Below are positions 1 to 10,854 of a stretch of DNA of 49,222 nt, one piece after another. Both the position numbers and the translations under genes were made by a program. The notes below the pieces were generated by a model that had not been told where the DNA came from, did not search any database, and saw only the letters and a list, made by a program, of their open reading frames with translations. Source of the stretch: Mycobacterium sp. (GTDB lineage Bacteria; Actinomycetota; Actinomycetes; Mycobacteriales; Mycobacteriaceae); contig JARLGR010000119.1 of assembly GCA_031292665.1 (NCBI GenBank), positions 1-49,222 of the forward strand, read 5' to 3'. Numbering within the stretch: position 1 is the stretch's first letter; each line of letters starts with the position of its first letter.

Positions 1-1646
<1,646 letters not shown>

Positions 1647-1687
1647 GGAATGCTCATGAGATGCTCATGCGATTGCTCGCAGCCCGA

Positions 1688-2746
1688 TCATCGGCGACCG
1701 CGGGAGCCCGACGCGCGCCGAGTCGCCCGGTTCATGGCCAGCCCCGGTTCTTCGAACTTCGCGTAGGCGTCGACGATCTCCGACACCAACCGGTGGCGCA
1801 CCACGTCCACACTGGTGAGCTCCGCGAGGTGGATGTCGTCGACGCCGTCGAGAATCTCCATCGCCGACCGCAGGCCCGACCGGGCGCCGCCGGGCAGGTC
1901 GACCTGGGTGATGTCCCCGGTCACGACGATCTTGGAGCCGAAGCCGAGCCGGGTGAGGAACATCTTCATCTGCTCGGCGGTGGTGTTCTGCGCTTCATCG
2001 AGCACGATGAAGGCAGAATTCAAAGAGCGCCCCCGCATATACGCCAGCGGCGCCACCTCGATGACCCCGGCGGACATCAGCTTCGGAATCAGCTCGGGAT
2101 CCATCATGTCGTAGAGCGCGTCATACAGTGGCCGCAGGTAAGGGTCGATCTTCTCGCTCAGCGTGCCGGGCAGAAAGCCAAGGCGCTCACCGGCTTCCAC
2201 CGCCGGCCGGGTGAGGATGATGCGGGTCACCTGCTTGCTCTGCAGCGCGCTGACCGCCTTGGCCATCGCCAGGTACGTCTTGCCGGTGCCGGCCGGCCCG
2301 ACCCCGAAGACGATGGTGTTGGCGTCGATGGCGTCGACGTAGCGCTTCTGGTTGAGCGTCTTGGGCCGGATGGTCCTGCCGCGGCGCGACAAGATGTCCA
2401 GCGTGAGCACCTCGGCCGGTGACTCGTTGTCGGTGCCGACCAGCATGGCGACACTGTGGCGCACCACCTCGGGCGTCAGCGGCTGGCCGCGGGAGACGAT
2501 CGCGACCAGTTCGGAGATCACCCGCTCGGCGAGCGCGACGTCGGCCGCTTCCCCGGTGAGGGTGACGGAGTTGCCGCGAACGTGCAGGTCGGCTTGCAGG
2601 TCGCGTTCCAGGGCGCGCAGATTCTCGTCTGCCGAACCCAACAGGCCCACCACGACATCGGGCGGAACGTCGATACTGCTGCGTACTTGAGCGTTGGCCC
2701 CAAGGGCTCCGGTTGCGTCACCGGCGCTGTTTTCGCGGGGCGTCAC
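1688..2746 (-). CDS. phoH: PhoH family P-loop ATPase (PhoH1-like)
   Basis: Cytoplasmic PhoH-type ATPase of 352 residues, related to the ATPase core of RNA helicases and usually linked to YbeY and RNA turnover. The N-terminal part (about residues 25-95) looks like a KH-type nucleic-acid-binding segment. The Walker A motif GPAGTGKT lies near residue 155, Walker B is VLDEAQNTT near 252, and the sensor-like [10 protein letters not shown] is near 280. The start is a GTG at 2746 ([10 protein letters not shown]). Its downstream neighbour is ybeY, as in M. tuberculosis (Rv2368c-Rv2367c). The Rv2369c, Rv2370c and PE_PGRS genes present upstream in M. tuberculosis are absent; only 148 bases separate phoH from rsmE, and nothing recognisable is seen in them. 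Confidence 0.94.
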   Translation of the reverse strand: MTPRENSAGDATGALGANAQVRSSIDVPPDVVVGLLGSADENLRALERDLQADLHVRGNSVTLTGEAADVALAERVISELVAIVSRGQPLTPEVVRHSVAMLVGTDNESPAEVLTLDILSRRGRTIRPKTLNQKRYVDAIDANTIVFGVGPAGTGKTYLAMAKAVSALQSKQVTRIILTRPAVEAGERLGFLPGTLSEKIDPYLRPLYDALYDMMDPELIPKLMSAGVIEVAPLAYMRGRSLNSAFIVLDEAQNTTAEQMKMFLTRLGFGSKIVVTGDITQVDLPGGARSGLRSAMEILDGVDDIHLAELTSVDVVRHRLVSEIVDAYAKFEEPGLAMNRATRRASGSRGRR

Positions 2747-2894
2747 GTGGTTTTCGATGCCTGCTTCCTAAGCTCGTTCAGTGCTTTTTAGTGGCTTGTC
2801 GGTTGTTTGCCAGCCGCCTCAGTCTACGCCGAGGCCCCTGGCTGGGCAGCTTTCACCAGCGTATTCGACGGCAGACCCTTGTCCAGTACCTTGC

Positions 2895-3668
2895 TTACAG
2901 GCTCGACGAGCTTTCCCACCGGGGGGTGAGCACGCCCAGCGCGCCCAGCGCCACCGCGGCCGCCGTCGACGTCCGCAACACCTGCGGGCCCAGCCGGACC
3001 GTCACGGCGCCCGCGTCGGTCAACGCGGCGATCTCGTCCGGCGCGATACCGCCCTCCGGGCCGACCACCAGCAGCACCGACTTCGCTTGTGCGGCTGTGT
3101 CATCCGACAACACATCGGCGAGCCGTTCGCTCGCCGACTCGTGCAGCGCCAGCACCGCCGCGCCGCCGGCCGCCTCGTCGCGGACCCGCCGGGTCAGCGC
3201 CTCGGTGGACAGCACACCGTCGACGAGCGGGATGTGCGGCCGGCGGGATTGCCGGGCCGCCGAGCGGGCGACGGCGCGCCACCTGCGCAGCCCCTTCTCC
3301 ACGCGGTTCCCCTCCCAGCTGGTCACGCAGCGGGCCGCCTGCCAGGCCAGGAACGCGTCGGCGCCGGCTTCGGTGGCCAATTCGATCGCCAGCTCCGAGC
3401 GATCCGATTTGGGCAGCGCCTGCACCACCGTGACCGCGGGGCTCCCGGGCGCGACGCTCCAGCGGTTCAGCACCCGCGCGCGCAGCCCGTCGCGTCCGGC
3501 GTGCTCGACCTGGCAGTGAGCGAGACATCCCGCGCCGTCGCCGAGCACGAGTTGCTCGCCGACGCGGATCCGGCGCACCGTCGCGGCGTGAAAACCCTCG
3601 TCGCCGTCGACGGCGGCGAGTTCGCCGGCCTCGGGTAGTGCGTCGACGTAGAACAGCGTCGCCACCAT
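2895..3668 (-). CDS. rsmE: 16S rRNA (uracil1498-N3)-methyltransferase RsmE
   Basis: SAM-dependent SPOUT-class methyltransferase that methylates N3 of U1498 in 16S rRNA. The 257-residue protein has an N-terminal PUA-like part (about 1-75) and a C-terminal trefoil-knot domain with the family signatures VVGPEGG (about 202-208) and [13 protein letters not shown] (about 227-239), which form the SAM-binding knot. The ATG start at 3668 lies 24 bases after dnaJ2 on the same strand, so it is likely the last gene of an hrcA-dnaJ2-rsmE operon. This is the normal mycobacterial arrangement. Confidence 0.94.
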   Translation of the reverse strand: MVATLFYVDALPEAGELAAVDGDEGFHAATVRRIRVGEQLVLGDGAGCLAHCQVEHAGRDGLRARVLNRWSVAPGSPAVTVVQALPKSDRSELAIELATEAGADAFLAWQAARCVTSWEGNRVEKGLRRWRAVARSAARQSRRPHIPLVDGVLSTEALTRRVRDEAAGGAAVLALHESASERLADVLSDDTAAQAKSVLLVVGPEGGIAPDEIAALTDAGAVTVRLGPQVLRTSTAAAVALGALGVLTPRWESSSSL

Positions 3669-3692
3669 GTGCGCGGCTCCGAAAGCTCCCGG

Positions 3693-4838
3693 CTAGCGCC
3701 CGGTGAAGGTTTCGCGCAGCCGGCTGAACAGTCCGCCGCCGGCGTTCGTCGACCGGACCTCGGGAACGTCGCGACCGCGGCGGTTCTTCAGCTCGCGCAG
3801 GAGTTCGGTGTCGTGGTGATCCAGCTTCGTGGGGACCACCACCTCGACGTGCACGTGCAAGTTGCCCCGGGCCCCGGAACGCAGGTGCGGCATCCCGTGT
3901 CCGCGCAGGGTGATCACCGCGCCCGGCTGCGTGCCGGGCGGGATGGTGATCTCGCTCATGCCGTCCAGGACGGCGTCGATGGTGACCGTGGCGCCCAGCG
4001 CCGCGTCGACCATCGGCGCCGACACGGTGCAGTGGAGGTCGTCACCCTCGCGGACGAAGACGTCATGGGCCTGCTCGTGAACCTCGACGTAGAGGTCACC
4101 TGCCGGCCCGCCCCCGGGCCCCACCTCGCCCTGGGCGGCGAGCCGGACCCGCATGCCGTCGCCGACACCAGCGGGGATCTTGACGCTGATCTCCCGGCGC
4201 GCCCGAACCCGGCCGTCGCCCATGCATTGGTGGCAGGGGTCGGGGATGACGACTCCGACGCCGCGGCAGGTCGGACACGGCCGGGAGGTCACCATCTGGC
4301 CCAGCAGCGAGCGTTGTACCGTCTGCACCTCGCCGCGCCCACCGCAGGTATCGCACGGAATCGGCGCCGAATCGCCGTTCGTGCCCTTGCCCTGGCATCG
4401 ATCGCACAAGACGGCGGTGTCGACGGTGACCTGCTTGGTCACACCGGTCGCGCACTCCTCCAAGTCGAGCCGCATCCGCAGCAGCGAGTCCGAACCCGGC
4501 CGGACCCGGCCGATCGGCCCGCGGGAGGCCGAACCCTGGGCAAAGCCCCCGCCGAAGAACGCCTCGAACACGTCGCCCAAATTGCCGAATCCGCCGGCCC
4601 CGCCGCCGGCAGCGGCGGCGTTTTCCATTGGGTCCCCACCCATGTCGACGATGCGACGTTTCTCGGGGTCGCTGAGCACTTCGTAGACGGCGCTGATTTC
4701 CTTGAATTTCGCCTGCGCCGCCTCGTCGGGATTGACGTCGGGGTGCAATTCGCGCGCCAGCTTGCGGTACGCGCGCTTGATATCCGCGTCGCTGGCGTTT
4801 CTGCTCACGCCGAGCAGCCCGTAATAATCGCGTGCCAC
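3693..4838 (-). CDS. dnaJ2: Chaperone DnaJ2 (Hsp40)
   Basis: Type I Hsp40 co-chaperone that delivers unfolded proteins to DnaK and stimulates its ATPase. Counted from a GTG at 4838 ([15 protein letters not shown]) it has 381 residues, close to M. tuberculosis DnaJ2. An in-frame ORF extends 25 codons further upstream, but those residues are unlike the family. Domains: J domain with the HPD tripeptide (LHPDVNPDE, about 33-41), a G/F-rich linker (about 75-125), four zinc-finger repeats [24 protein letters not shown] and CHQCMGDG (about 145-215), and the C-terminal substrate-binding domain. A GAAAGG sequence precedes the start. hrcA lies 37 bases upstream, so the pair is probably heat-regulated together. 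Confidence 0.95.
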   Translation of the reverse strand: MARDYYGLLGVSRNASDADIKRAYRKLARELHPDVNPDEAAQAKFKEISAVYEVLSDPEKRRIVDMGGDPMENAAAAGGGAGGFGNLGDVFEAFFGGGFAQGSASRGPIGRVRPGSDSLLRMRLDLEECATGVTKQVTVDTAVLCDRCQGKGTNGDSAPIPCDTCGGRGEVQTVQRSLLGQMVTSRPCPTCRGVGVVIPDPCHQCMGDGRVRARREISVKIPAGVGDGMRVRLAAQGEVGPGGGPAGDLYVEVHEQAHDVFVREGDDLHCTVSAPMVDAALGATVTIDAVLDGMSEITIPPGTQPGAVITLRGHGMPHLRSGARGNLHVHVEVVVPTKLDHHDTELLRELKNRRGRDVPEVRSTNAGGGLFSRLRETFTGR

Positions 4839-4875
4839 GCTTGACCTTTCTCGGCCTTTTCCTGCGGGTGTGTGT

Positions 4876-5913
<1,038 letters not shown>

Positions 5914-6075
5914 TCACCTCCTCGCTACCGCGCTGACCGCGTTCATTTTACGGTGTTGAGGCGTGCCAACCGCCAATCAGCGGGTCTGCGGGCCTCTGGC
6001 GCGCGGAAAGGCGCGGGAAAGGCGCGGGGAAAGGATTGATCGCTGCGAAAACCATTTAGGGCTAGCCTGTCCTGC

Positions 6076-6123
6076 ATGAGCGGGCCGGGCCGGGGTGACG
6101 CATCGGGGAAGGCTCGCCGATGA
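6076..6123 (+). CDS. Possible leaderless mini-ORF upstream of the Rv2375-like gene
   Basis: A 15-codon reading frame (MSGPGRGDASGKARR) begins at an ATG exactly seven bases after a TAGCCT hexamer (6063-6068) that fits a mycobacterial -10 box, the geometry expected of a leaderless transcript. Its TGA (6121-6123) overlaps the ATG (6120-6122) of the next gene, an arrangement that favours translational coupling. There is no Shine-Dalgarno directly in front of the downstream ATG apart from GGGGAAGG about ten bases away. The peptide has no recognised function; it could be a simple coupling device or a chance frame. Confidence 0.4.
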   Translation: MSGPGRGDASGKARR

Positions 6124-6434
6124 TCTTCAAGGGCGTCCGTGAAGGCAAGCCGTATCCGGAGCACGGGCTGTCCTACAAGGATTGGTCCCAGATACCGCCA
6201 CAGCAGATCCGGCTCGACGAATTGGTGACCACGACGACGGTGCTCGCCCTGGACCGGCTGCTCTCGGAAGACTCCACGTTTTACGGCGATCTCTTTCCGC
6301 ACGCGGTGAAGTGGAAGGGCACCACCTATCTGGAGGATGGCCTGCACCGTGCGGTGCAGGCGGCGCTACGGAACCGCACGGTGCTGCACGCCCGGGTGTT
6401 CGACATGGACACGCCGCTGAGCCAGCCGGGGTAG
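6120..6434 (+). CDS. Conserved hypothetical protein, Rv2375-like
   Basis: A 104-residue protein with no signal peptide or membrane segment, in the position of M. tuberculosis Rv2375 (between hrcA and the cfp2 region). The function is not established. Visible features are IPPQQIRLDELVTTTTVLAL near the N-terminus and YLEDGLHRAVQAALRNRTVL near residues 70-90. The DG-x-HR...AA...V-x-A-R-V pattern resembles the phosphate-binding motif of the ParB/sulfiredoxin superfamily, which is an inference from a short motif. Homologues may carry a VapB-type antitoxin label, but no toxin gene is next to it here. Conservation of position and good coding quality support a real gene. Confidence 0.8.
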   Translation: MIFKGVREGKPYPEHGLSYKDWSQIPPQQIRLDELVTTTTVLALDRLLSEDSTFYGDLFPHAVKWKGTTYLEDGLHRAVQAALRNRTVLHARVFDMDTPLSQPG

Positions 6435-6511
6435 GTGCGGTCACGTTTTCGCGTCGGCGGGTGTCGACGTAGTGAAACGTTCATTCACACGCCTTGTTCA
6501 GGAGGATCGCC

Positions 6512-7108
6512 ATGCCCCGGCTCCAGGGAGTCTCCGACCGCGACGCCGGCCCGGTCGCCAAGATCGCCTTCTTCTTCACCCGGCGCAAGCTGGCGCGGAT
6601 GGCCGGACTCGAAACCGCGGGGATGCTCGAACCGCTGCGGATGTACGCGCACATCCCCCGGCTGCTCAACGCCTACGGCAGGCTGGAGCAGGCCGAATCC
6701 AGGCTCGACGTCCTCAGCCCCCGCCACCGCGCGCTGGCCGAGCTGAAGTCGGCGACAACGGTGCGCTGCGAGTACTGCATCGACCTCGGTTCACAGATCG
6801 CCCGCCAGTGGGGCATCACCGACGACGAGCTACTGGCCCTGTCCGACTACCGGAACGCCTCCTGCTTCTCCGATGTCGACAAGCTGATCCTTGAGTACGC
6901 CACTGCGGTCAGCCGCACCCCGGTCGAGGTGAGCGACCGGCTTTTCAACGCGCTGCGCGCCCACTTCGACACCGCCCAACTCGTCGGATTGACCCACGTG
7001 GTCACGCTGGGCAACCTTCGCGCCCGCTTCAACGTGGCACTGGGCATCGGGTCGTCCGGCTTTTGCGGCGACCGCGTGTGCGCCCTGCCCGACGTCGGCG
7101 GCGGGTGA
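6512..7108 (+). CDS. Carboxymuconolactone decarboxylase / AhpD-like family protein
   Basis: A 198-residue alkylhydroperoxidase-like protein. The diagnostic motif is EYCIDLGSQIARQWG (about residues 89-103): an E-x-C-x6-H-type loop in which only the first of the usual redox cysteines is kept (YCIDLG) and the histidine position is Q, so classical CxxC peroxidase chemistry is doubtful. The ATG at 6512 has an excellent Shine-Dalgarno (AGGAGG, 6500-6505). It lies two bases ahead of an ECF sigma factor gene. Genes of this class are the typical partners and targets of ECF41 sigma factors, so it is probably regulated by that neighbour. Confidence 0.85.
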   Translation: MPRLQGVSDRDAGPVAKIAFFFTRRKLARMAGLETAGMLEPLRMYAHIPRLLNAYGRLEQAESRLDVLSPRHRALAELKSATTVRCEYCIDLGSQIARQWGITDDELLALSDYRNASCFSDVDKLILEYATAVSRTPVEVSDRLFNALRAHFDTAQLVGLTHVVTLGNLRARFNVALGIGSSGFCGDRVCALPDVGGG

Positions 7109-7110
7109 CG

Positions 7111-7983
7111 ATGAAAGCGACAATGACGGCGCGCTTCGAGGCGGCCCGGCCCCGGCTCGGCGCCATCGCCTACCGCATGCTGGGCTCGGTCGACGACGCC
7201 CAGGACGCCGTGCAGGAAGCGTGGCTGCGCCTGAGTGGCAGCGCCGACGAGGCGATCACCAATCTCGACGCGTGGCTGACGACCGTGGTGGCCCGGATCT
7301 GCCTCAATGCGCTGCGCGACCGCCACGCCCGCGGTCGGGAGGAACTCGTCGCGCGGCTGCCGGACCCGATCGTGGACGCGGAGGGCCAATCCGACCCCGA
7401 GCACCGGGCGCTGCTGGCCGACGCGGTGGGTCTGGCCCTGTTCGTGGTGCTGGACACGCTGCCGCCCGCCGAGCGCCTGGCGTTTGTGCTGCACGACGTG
7501 TTCGCCGTCCCGTTCGATCAGATCGCTCCCATCGTCGACCGGACGCCGGAAGCGACCCGCAAGCTGGCCAGCCGGGCGCGCCGGCGCATCGAGGTTGCCG
7601 ATCCGGCTCCCGACGGCGACATCGCCGCGCAGCGCGAGGCCGTCGACGCCTTCTTCGCGGCGGGGCGCTCCGGCGACTTCGACCGGCTGGTGGCGGTGCT
7701 GCATCCCGACGTGGTGTTGCGGGGAGACTTCGGACCGCACGCCCCCGGGTTCCGCGCCGAGGGCGCCGCGACGGTGACCAAGCTGGCCCGCGGGTACGCC
7801 GCGCCCGAGCGGGAGGTGCGGGGGGCCACCGTCAACGGCGCCGCCGGCGCGGTCATCGCCGTCGCCGGCCGTCCCACGGCGATCATGGCGTTCCTGGTGC
7901 GTGACGGGCGGGTGGCGGCCATCGACGTGCTGTCCGACCCGGCACGCATCGCGCGGATCGACTTGAGCGCGGTAACCGGCTAG
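7111..7983 (+). CDS. ECF RNA polymerase sigma factor, SigJ/ECF41-like with C-terminal SnoaL-type domain
   Basis: A 290-residue extracytoplasmic-function sigma factor. Region 2 (about 5-75; AYRMLGSVDDAQDAVQEAWLR) and region 4 (about 105-165; LPPAERLAFVLHDVFAVPFD, then the helix-turn-helix TPEATRKLASRARRRI) are complete. The last 115 residues form a SnoaL/NTF2-like extension (AQREAVDAFFAAGRSGDFDRL ... GRPTAIMAFLVRDGRV) like that which controls sigma activity in ECF41 members in place of a separate anti-sigma factor. LPDPI between the sigma domains and SDPARI near the C-terminus sit where ECF41 proteins have WLPEP-like and NPDKL-like motifs; the DGGGK motif is not recognisable (RGDFGPHAPG instead). 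The gene is co-transcribed with the decarboxylase-like gene and its TAG interlocks with the oppositely oriented stop of the next gene in a CTAG (7980-7983). Confidence 0.88.
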   Translation: MKATMTARFEAARPRLGAIAYRMLGSVDDAQDAVQEAWLRLSGSADEAITNLDAWLTTVVARICLNALRDRHARGREELVARLPDPIVDAEGQSDPEHRALLADAVGLALFVVLDTLPPAERLAFVLHDVFAVPFDQIAPIVDRTPEATRKLASRARRRIEVADPAPDGDIAAQREAVDAFFAAGRSGDFDRLVAVLHPDVVLRGDFGPHAPGFRAEGAATVTKLARGYAAPEREVRGATVNGAAGAVIAVAGRPTAIMAFLVRDGRVAAIDVLSDPARIARIDLSAVTG

Positions 7984-8546
7984 TTGGTCGCTGTCGCTGC
8001 CTGTATCAGCGCGATCGCGGCGTCGTGCTGCAGGATCCAGGTGCCACCCTGGTTGACGAACACGAGTTGCTTGGTGACCGGTCCGGCGAACCTCGGACCC
8101 GCGATGGCGACGTCCGCGCCGGCCATGTTCGGGCCGGCCGGCTGGATGTTCGTCACGGTGAACGTCTCCGGGAAGTTCCCGTTCCGGTAGGCCTTTCTCA
8201 GGTCGTGGTCGGCGACGTGGCCCTCGTCCGGGCTGATGCCGTTCTCCACCAGATTGGTCTTGGTCGTGTACGAGACGCCGGGATCGGTGACTTGGTTGCA
8301 GAGGCTGGACAATTGGTCCGGGGTCGGCAGATTTTGCGCCGGCGCCGGGGGCGGAGGCGGGGGCGGCGGGTCCTGCGGCTGGGGGTACCACCCGCTTGCG
8401 GGGGATGCCGGCCCGTACGGCGCACCGACCGCGACCAGGTTCACCTGAGCTCCGGGCGGCGCGACGGAAGCCGCGAGAGACGCAAAGCCTGCGGCTGCGC
8501 CGCCGATGACGGCCAACGCTGCAACGCTGGTAGCTAAGGATTTCAC
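7980..8546 (-). CDS. Secreted CFP2/MTB12-family protein, tandem paralogue
   Basis: A 188-residue exported protein homologous to the neighbouring CFP2. The N-terminus is a Sec signal peptide (KSLATSVAALAVIGGAAAGF, cleavage near residue 30). A Pro-rich linker follows (eight consecutive Pro in DPPPPPPPPAPAQ), then the family domain: LPTPDQLSSLCNQVTDPGV, NLVENGISPDEGHVADHDL, NIQPAG and FVNQGGTWILQHDAA. The GTG start at 8546 has GGGGG five bases upstream; a longer frame back to 8609 has no better ribosome site. The linker contains a 27-bp palindromic insertion encoding SPASGWYPQ, also present in the neighbouring copy. Divergence from that copy in the core domain suggests an old duplication. Function is unknown; MTB12 is an abundant secreted antigen. 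Confidence 0.85.
   Translation of the reverse strand: MKSLATSVAALAVIGGAAAGFASLAASVAPPGAQVNLVAVGAPYGPASPASGWYPQPQDPPPPPPPPAPAQNLPTPDQLSSLCNQVTDPGVSYTTKTNLVENGISPDEGHVADHDLRKAYRNGNFPETFTVTNIQPAGPNMAGADVAIAGPRFAGPVTKQLVFVNQGGTWILQHDAAIALIQAATATN
8379..8405. repeat. 27-bp palindromic element, copy 1 (in cfp2 paralogue)
   Basis: A 27-bp element starting CTGGGGGTACC and ending GCGGGGGA. It contains the KpnI-type palindrome GGTACC and the hairpin CCCGC-TT-GCGGG. It is identical to copy 2 (8987-9013) and differs from copy 3 inside tnpB (45131-45157) at one base (A in place of T after GGTACC). Here it encodes SPASGWYPQ on the minus strand. Confidence 0.85.
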
Positions 8547-8605
8547 GGTTCCCCCTTTATGCCCGTTGAGGCACCCTTTGTTCTCATGGACATGACCAAT
8601 CTGAC

Positions 8606-9166
8606 TCAATGTCCCGCGGCTTGCAAGAGCGCCATCGCCGAGGCGCGCGACAGCATCCAGCCGCCCTGGTTGACGAAGGTGACGCTCTGCGTGACCGGAG
8701 TCGGGAGCTTGGGGCCCGAGACGGCGACGTCCGCGGTGGCCGAACTGGCGGCACCCGGTTGGATATTGGCCACGTTGAACGCCAACGGAAGGTCACCGTT
8801 CTTTGCCGCTTTTTTCAGCTGGTGGTCGGCTGCGTGGGCCTCGGTCCCGCTGATCCCGCCTTCGACCAGGTTGCTCTTGTTCGCGAACGGAACAGTGGGA
8901 TCGGCGAGGCTATTGAGCAAACCGGTCAATTGAGACGCGGTGGGAACGTTGGCGCCCGGCGCAGGGGCCGGCGGCGGGTTCTGCGGCTGGGGGTACCACC
9001 CGCTTGCGGGGGAGGCCGGTCCATCAGGTGCGCCGACCGCGGCCAGCCGCACCTGAGCCGAGCCCCCGGTCGCAACCGGCGCGATGGATGTCACGCCGAC
9101 GGCCGCCGCACCGATTGCGCCGAGAGCCGCCACGCTCATGACGACAGATTTCATGGTTGCTCGCAC
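8606..9166 (-). CDS. cfp2: Secreted low-molecular-weight antigen CFP2 / MTB12
   Basis: Orthologue of M. tuberculosis Rv2376c (CFP2, MTB12), a secreted T-cell antigen of unknown biochemical role. The mature domain closely matches it: [65 protein letters not shown] and [17 protein letters not shown] Sec signal peptide ([19 protein letters not shown]) precedes it. The GTG at 9166 is chosen because GGAGG stands eight bases upstream; an ATG at 9154 is the alternative. The linker after the signal peptide is longer than in M. tuberculosis and carries a 27-bp palindromic insertion (SPASGWYPQ). It lies between mbtH and a tandem paralogue on the same strand, about 60 bases apart. Confidence 0.92.
   Translation of the reverse strand: MRATMKSVVMSVAALGAIGAAAVGVTSIAPVATGGSAQVRLAAVGAPDGPASPASGWYPQPQNPPPAPAPGANVPTASQLTGLLNSLADPTVPFANKSNLVEGGISGTEAHAADHQLKKAAKNGDLPLAFNVANIQPGAASSATADVAVSGPKLPTPVTQSVTFVNQGGWMLSRASAMALLQAAGH
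8987..9013. repeat. 27-bp palindromic element, copy 2 (in cfp2)
   Basis: Identical in sequence to copy 1 at 8379-8405, in the same orientation and at the equivalent point of the paralogous gene, so it either predates the duplication or was copied by gene conversion. It adds the nine codons SPASGWYPQ to the region between signal peptide and mature domain. Confidence 0.85.
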
Positions 9167-9371
9167 GGTCCGGTCCTCCCCCTCCGGTTCGCATGGACGG
9201 TGACTCACCGCCACATCGCCCATGGTCTTGGTGCGATTGTGCGCGTTGTGACTGATGTTGTGTATCTCAGGCAGGTCACGTTAGGGCCACGTTATGGGTG
9301 GCTGCACAGCAGAATATGTGCGGCAACTGCGTAGCAGCCAGGACTGGGGCCGGGGTACCGGGCTCGGCCGG

Positions 9372-9587
9372 TCAGTCCCGGACCATGGCTTCGCGCAGGC
9401 TTTTCGGACGCATGTCGGGCCAATTCTCATCGACGTAGTCCAGGCACGCGGCTCGGTCGGCTTCGCCGTACGCCACGCGCCAGCCGGCCGGGACGTCGGC
9501 GAAGGCCGGCCACAGGCTGTGCTGGTCCTCGTCGTTGCGCAGCACCAAGAAAGTGCCGTTGTCGTCATCGAAGGGGTTGGTGCTCAT
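9372..9587 (-). CDS. mbtH: MbtH protein (adenylation-domain activator, mycobactin)
   Basis: A 71-residue member of the MbtH-like family, small proteins that bind NRPS adenylation domains and are needed for their folding or activity. The full signature is visible: [24 protein letters not shown], then [20 protein letters not shown], then [15 protein letters not shown], with the conserved tryptophans. The ATG at 9587 is preceded by AGGAGA with four bases between. Its first 23 bases overlap the end of mbtG, so it is translationally coupled as the last gene of the minus-strand mbt operon. Likely partners are MbtB, MbtE and MbtF. Confidence 0.97.
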   Translation of the reverse strand: MSTNPFDDDNGTFLVLRNDEDQHSLWPAFADVPAGWRVAYGEADRAACLDYVDENWPDMRPKSLREAMVRD

Positions 9588-10854
9588 CACGTCTCCTTGT
9601 CGCGTGCTGTCCGATCGAACTGCCAGTGGCTCCCAGCACCCGGTCGGATAACAGTCCGAGGCAGCTCAGGTTGGGGAAGCCGGGTCCCTGCATGAGTCCG
9701 GACAGGTTGGGCAGGAACAGCTTTGGTGCGAAGTCGGTGACGGACAGGTCGTGGCCGATCGCTTCCTGCAGGCTCTCGGCGTCGAGCGGCCGGCCCAGGG
9801 CCAGCTCGAGCAGGTCGAGGGCGTCCTGGCGGAACAGCATGGTGAACCAGAGCGGCTCGGCGCCCGAACCGTCGATGACGAGGTCGAAACCGTGCACGGT
9901 CTCGAGGTTTTCGGCGCCGCGGTTGGTCGAGAGCGTCAGTCGGATCTGCCCCTGCCGGGCCACCGCGTGGGCCACCCGGCCACGCAGGTGGTGAATGCGG
10001 TCATCGGCCAGCAATGCCTCCTGCACGCTCGCCGAAAACACGCCGCGGTCGGTGCGGGCCAGCGCGTCACGGCGTTCGTCCAGCGTCAGGGCCGCCCAGT
10101 CGGTGGGGTCGGAGAACAGCGAGTTCTCGAAGAAGCCCTCGCCGCGGGTGAACAGCGTCACCTGCGGGGAAATGACGGTGATGGTCGAAACCCGGTGCCG
10201 GAATAGCTCGTTAAGCATCGACGCGGCGGTCTCACCACCACCGATCACCGCGACTCGGTCGGCGGCGATCCGGTCGTGGCCCGCGGCGCGGTCCCAGAAT
10301 TGGGCGATGGACAGCACTCGCGGATTTCCGGGCAGCAACGACTTCTCGGCCTGGCCGGGCCCGGTGATCATCAACGCGTCGGCGTGCACGGTCGTCTCGC
10401 GGGTGTGCACCGCCCACCGGTCGCCGGTCACGGCCAGCGCGTCGACCTCGCCGTGCACCACGTCCAGGCCGACGTGGTCGGCCACCCAGGCCAGGTACTG
10501 ACTCCACCGGCGATGGGTCGGCGCCGGTCGGCCGCGGTCGATCCATTCGGCGAACGACGCCGTGGCGATCAGATAGGACTGCCAGCTGTAGCGGGTCATC
10601 CGCTCGTCGAGTTCGGCGTTCCGCCGCGGAACCAGCGCCGACCGGTAGGGAAACCCGACGTCTTTTTCGGGACTGGTGCCCAACCGGTGCGCCCCGTCGG
10701 TCCAGCCGCCTCTGGCCTGCCAGTTGGCCCCGACCGCGGTGCGCTCGACCGCGATCACGTCGGGCACATCGACGCCCATGTCGCGCAGCGCGGATGCCTT
10801 GGCGGCGACGGCCACCGCCTTGGCTCCCGCGCCCAGGATCGCCAGTGTGCTCAT
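9565..10854 (-). CDS. mbtG: L-lysine N6-monooxygenase MbtG (mycobactin)
   Basis: Flavin- and NADPH-dependent N-hydroxylase that makes the hydroxamate-forming N-hydroxylysine units of mycobactin. The protein has 429 residues. The FAD motif is [19 protein letters not shown] at the extreme N-terminus, the NADPH motif is [14 protein letters not shown] (about 211-224), and the substrate region includes [20 protein letters not shown] (about 47-66) and [17 protein letters not shown]. It matches M. tuberculosis MbtG almost throughout. The ATG at 10854 overlaps the mbtF stop by four bases (ATGA). Confidence 0.97.
   Translation of the reverse strand: MSTLAILGAGAKAVAVAAKASALRDMGVDVPDVIAVERTAVGANWQARGGWTDGAHRLGTSPEKDVGFPYRSALVPRRNAELDERMTRYSWQSYLIATASFAEWIDRGRPAPTHRRWSQYLAWVADHVGLDVVHGEVDALAVTGDRWAVHTRETTVHADALMITGPGQAEKSLLPGNPRVLSIAQFWDRAAGHDRIAADRVAVIGGGETAASMLNELFRHRVSTITVISPQVTLFTRGEGFFENSLFSDPTDWAALTLDERRDALARTDRGVFSASVQEALLADDRIHHLRGRVAHAVARQGQIRLTLSTNRGAENLETVHGFDLVIDGSGAEPLWFTMLFRQDALDLLELALGRPLDAESLQEAIGHDLSVTDFAPKLFLPNLSGLMQGPGFPNLSCLGLLSDRVLGATGSSIGQHATRRRDEHQPLR

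Noticed and set aside
6847..8391. A 514-codon minus-strand frame over the sigma factor region
   Set aside because: It is antisense to the decarboxylase-like and ECF sigma genes, which have clear motifs; the translation is low-complexity.
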